Positions 6,119-7,902 of a stretch of 7,902 bases of DNA are shown one piece after another. Location: positions 1-7,902 of the forward strand of contig JAQTLI010000110.1 in assembly GCA_028714995.1 (NCBI GenBank), written 5' to 3'. Every line of letters begins with the position of its first letter. Position 1 is the stretch's first letter. The notes below the pieces were generated by a model that saw only the letters and a program-made list of their open reading frames with translations, ran no database searches and was not told the DNA's origin. The DNA is from Methylobacter sp. (GTDB taxonomy: Bacteria > Pseudomonadota > Gammaproteobacteria > Methylococcales > Methylomonadaceae). The position numbers were made by a program, and so were the translations under genes.

Positions 6119-6941
6119 GACTAACCTCTTGAACCTCGCCCGCTCCTTGCGGGCTTGCGGCATACACACCATCCTTGGCGATATATTGAAATACCCGTCG
6201 GGCACGGTTATTGTGGAAAAAACTTTCGACAAAAGGATGCTTGCAACTTAATACCGACGCCAGCGTTCCAAAAGCAACTAATTGATTATCCGCCAGCACA
6301 GCAACCTTGGTACACAAATCTCTCAGGATATCCAGATCATGGGTAACCATAACTGCGGTGAATTTAAGATCCCGGTGCAGTTGGGATAGCAGACCGACCA
6401 AATCCTCACTTAAAATAGGATCCAGACCTGACGTCGGTTCATCGAGCAACAAAAGACCCGGCTCCAGAACCATCGTGCGGGCAAGCGCAACCCGTTTGAT
6501 CATTCCACCCGACAGATCGGCCGGTTTTAACCAGGCATCCTGGGCAGATAGCCCTACCATTGCCAGCTTCATAAACACTATTCTCTTAATAAATTCTTCA
6601 TCCTTAATTCCCAGCTCCCGTAATGGAAAAGCAATATTATCAAAAACATCCAGGACACTGAATAATGCTCCTTTCTGAAACAGCACACCGCAATTGTTAA
6701 GCAGTCGCTTCCCATGACTGGCTGTCACATCTTTCACTGACCGCCCCATAACGAATACCTCGCCCTGCGTGGGTATTTGCAGGCCAACGATTTCGCGCAG
6801 CAAGGTCGTCTTGCCGCAACCCGATGCGCCAACTATGCCCAATATCTCCCCATGCTCCAGGCAAAGATTGATATCCTGGTGGACTATTTTATCGCCAAAG
6901 CTCGTCCATATATGCTCCATCCGGATTGCGTACTCTGTCAT
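6111..6941 (-). CDS. mlaF: MlaF-like ABC transporter ATP-binding protein with a repeat-encoded tail
   Basis: This cytoplasmic ATPase powers the MCE lipid transporter. Its 276 residues show a complete nucleotide-binding domain: Walker A GASGCGKTT (38-46), Q-loop Q89, signature LSGGM (143-147), Walker B LLLLDEP (163-169, catalytic E168), D-loop SGLD (171-174) and H-loop H201. It couples with the permease encoded just upstream (ATGA overlap at 6938-6941) and with the MCE gene just downstream (eight-base overlap). An AGGTG site lies ten bases before the start. The oddity is the C-terminus: residues 254-270 are a 17-residue repeat unit from copy C, followed by QEVSHG. The nucleotide-binding fold ends well before this, so activity should be unaffected. 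In E. coli the MlaF C-terminal end contacts MlaB, so a changed tail might alter partner contacts; that last step is inference. Confidence 0.92.
   Translation of the reverse strand: MTEYAIRMEHIWTSFGDKIVHQDINLCLEHGEILGIVGASGCGKTTLLREIVGLQIPTQGEVFVMGRSVKDVTASHGKRLLNNCGVLFQKGALFSVLDVFDNIAFPLRELGIKDEEFIKRIVFMKLAMVGLSAQDAWLKPADLSGGMIKRVALARTMVLEPGLLLLDEPTSGLDPILSEDLVGLLSQLHRDLKFTAVMVTHDLDILRDLCTKVAVLADNQLVAFGTLASVLSCKHPFVESFFHNNRARRVFQYIAKDGVYAASPQGAGEVQEVSHG
6125..6130 (-). promoter_or_regulatory. Ribosome binding site that fixes the MCE gene start
   Basis: On the - strand AAGAGG lies six bases before the ATG at 6118-6116. It sits between the end of repeat copy C (6132) and the start codon, inside the ATPase coding sequence. 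It favours the 305-residue MCE protein over the 343-residue open frame and means copy C stopped just short of the translation signal. Confidence 0.65.
6132..6182 (-). repeat. 51-bp palindromic in-gene repeat, copy C
   Basis: This copy encodes IAKDGVYAASPQGAGEV at residues 254-270 of the ATPase, in the same sense and frame as copies A and B. It matches copy A at 46 of 51 bases. The inner stem CCCGC/GCGGG (6139-6143 and 6149-6153) is intact, while the outer arm has decayed. No frame has a stop. The string TTCAA occurs in the coding strand just before the unit and again overlapping its end, a possible but weak 5-bp target duplication. Confidence 0.9.
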
Positions 6942-7902
6942 GGCATGCCCACACCTGTAAATAGAATAGCAAATACGGCATCAAACATGATCACCACGGT
7001 AATCGCCGCTACCACGGAATTAGTCGTTTCGTAACCCAGGCTTTCGGTATTAGGTTTGATACGAAAACCAAAATGGCAGGCAATCAGCGCTATCATCAAA
7101 CCGAATACGGCACTTTTCCCCACGCCAATAAAGACATTAACCAACGGCACTGCATCCGGCAGCCTAAGGAAAAATTGCTGGTAGCTGATATCCAGTGTAT
7201 TTTGCGCCGAGAACATCCCGCCTATAAGTCCCATCCCGCTGGTCCATACGCTTAAGAGGGGCAAGACAACCGTCAAAGCTGTCACTTTGGGCAAGATCAG
7301 CCGTAAAGAATGGGAAATGCCCATCGCAGATAGCGCATCAAGTTCCTCTGTTACCCGCATAATGCCGATTTGCGCTGTCATTGCTGAACCGGAACGACCT
7401 GCAACAAGAATAGCCGCTAACAATGGCCCCAGCTCACGAATAATAGTCATCCCCAGAATATCGATAATATAAATTTCCGCCCCGAAAATCTTTAATTGCA
7501 ATGCTGACAGGTAACTGAGCACTATGCCGATCAAAAAGCCTACCAATGCAGTGATACCCAAGGCTCGAACGCCTGCCTCATAAATCGTAGTGGATATTTC
7601 AGACCAGGGAATGCGGCCCGGATGCCGGAACAGTTCTGCTATATCCAGAACCAATTGGCCTAATAGGGCCGCCACATCCAATAATTGCCCCCCAAAATTT
7701 GAAAGTAGCTTTTCCACGTATTTAACAAACAAGCTTGAACGAGGAATGACGGATTCAGGAGGGGGAAGTTCCTGTGCTTGCCACTGGTCGAACAGATGCT
7801 GATGCTCGGGCCGTATCTGTAATGCGACCGGCATTTTTCCCCCCCATGCTTGCCAGAGAATTAATGCGCTGGCACTGTCAAGCAAATCAACTGATTGCAT
7901 AT
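6938..7902 (-). CDS. mlaE: MlaE-like ABC transporter permease with N-terminal STAS-like segment (5' partial)
   Basis: This inner-membrane permease belongs to the MCE lipid transporter. The readable 320 residues begin VDLLDSASALILWQAWGG, which resembles the end of a STAS domain (D-SA-A-LLW pattern). The true start therefore very probably lies beyond the right edge; family members with this fusion are usually about 370-380 residues. The permease domain follows (about 95-320) with the signature block RELGPLLAAILVAGRSGSAMTAQIG (155-179) and MRVTEELDALSAMGI (181-195), which forms the coupling helix to the ATPase. The C-terminus has the ESLGYETTNSVV stretch typical of MlaE. The stop overlaps the ATPase start by ATGA. 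The fused STAS region may replace a separate MlaB, since no mlaB gene is seen in the part of the operon visible here. Confidence 0.9.
   Translation of the reverse strand, partial: MQSVDLLDSASALILWQAWGGKMPVALQIRPEHQHLFDQWQAQELPPPESVIPRSSLFVKYVEKLLSNFGGQLLDVAALLGQLVLDIAELFRHPGRIPWSEISTTIYEAGVRALGITALVGFLIGIVLSYLSALQLKIFGAEIYIIDILGMTIIRELGPLLAAILVAGRSGSAMTAQIGIMRVTEELDALSAMGISHSLRLILPKVTALTVVLPLLSVWTSGMGLIGGMFSAQNTLDISYQQFFLRLPDAVPLVNVFIGVGKSAVFGLMIALIACHFGFRIKPNTESLGYETTNSVVAAITVVIMFDAVFAILFTGVGMP

Noticed and set aside
6119..6232. 38-codon N-terminal extension of the MCE protein
   Set aside because: It runs through repeat copy C and the ATPase C-terminus in a different frame. The ATG at 6118 has AAGAGG six bases upstream and gives the usual MCE N-terminus just before the membrane helix.

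Overview
The window reads as chromosomal DNA of a Gram-negative proteobacterium. Evidence for this is a 14-subunit-type complex I operon end, a quinol-oxidising nitric oxide reductase, and an MCE lipid-transport operon with an outer-membrane-type lipoprotein. The protein style and gene order look gammaproteobacterial. A methylotroph or another respiratory, partly denitrifying lineage is plausible, but that placement is inference and I cannot fix a genus.

Layout. Positions 1-1553 (+) hold the last 34 codons of nuoM and the whole of nuoN, overlapping by ATGA, which is the end of a nuo operon. After a 194-base gap with two small hairpins comes a stand-alone qNOR-type nitric oxide reductase gene (1748-4105, +). 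Its catalytic histidines and glutamates are all in place. Positions 4106-4547 have no protein gene. They do contain a good sigma70-like promoter, a two-tier hairpin and a strong intrinsic terminator, all on the + strand, so a small RNA of about 320 nt is a reasonable candidate. From 4548 to the right edge, a tightly overlapping operon runs on the - strand. In transcription order it encodes a MlaE-like permease (5' end cut by the window), a MlaF-like ATPase, a MlaD-like MCE protein and a PqiC/YmbA-type auxiliary lipoprotein.

Function. The left half is membrane respiration: complex I reduces quinone, and qNOR can take electrons from quinol to reduce NO to N2O. The right half is a four-part envelope lipid transporter. 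The permease and ATPase sit in the inner membrane, the MCE protein is anchored there and projects into the periplasm, and the lipoprotein probably acts at the outer membrane.

Most unusual feature. A 51-bp repeat occurs three times inside the transporter operon. Two copies lie in tandem in the lipoprotein gene and one lies at the 3' end of the ATPase gene. Each copy is exactly 17 codons, is read in the same frame, encodes variants of (I/F)A(R/K)(D/E)G-x-x-AASPQG-x-G-x-V, and has no stop codon in any of the six frames. The best-preserved hairpin, in copy A, is a 10-bp stem with a 2-base bulge. The copies sit in a linker and a C-terminal tail. This looks like a small dispersed palindromic element adapted to insertion in genes, similar in principle to the Rickettsia palindromic elements.
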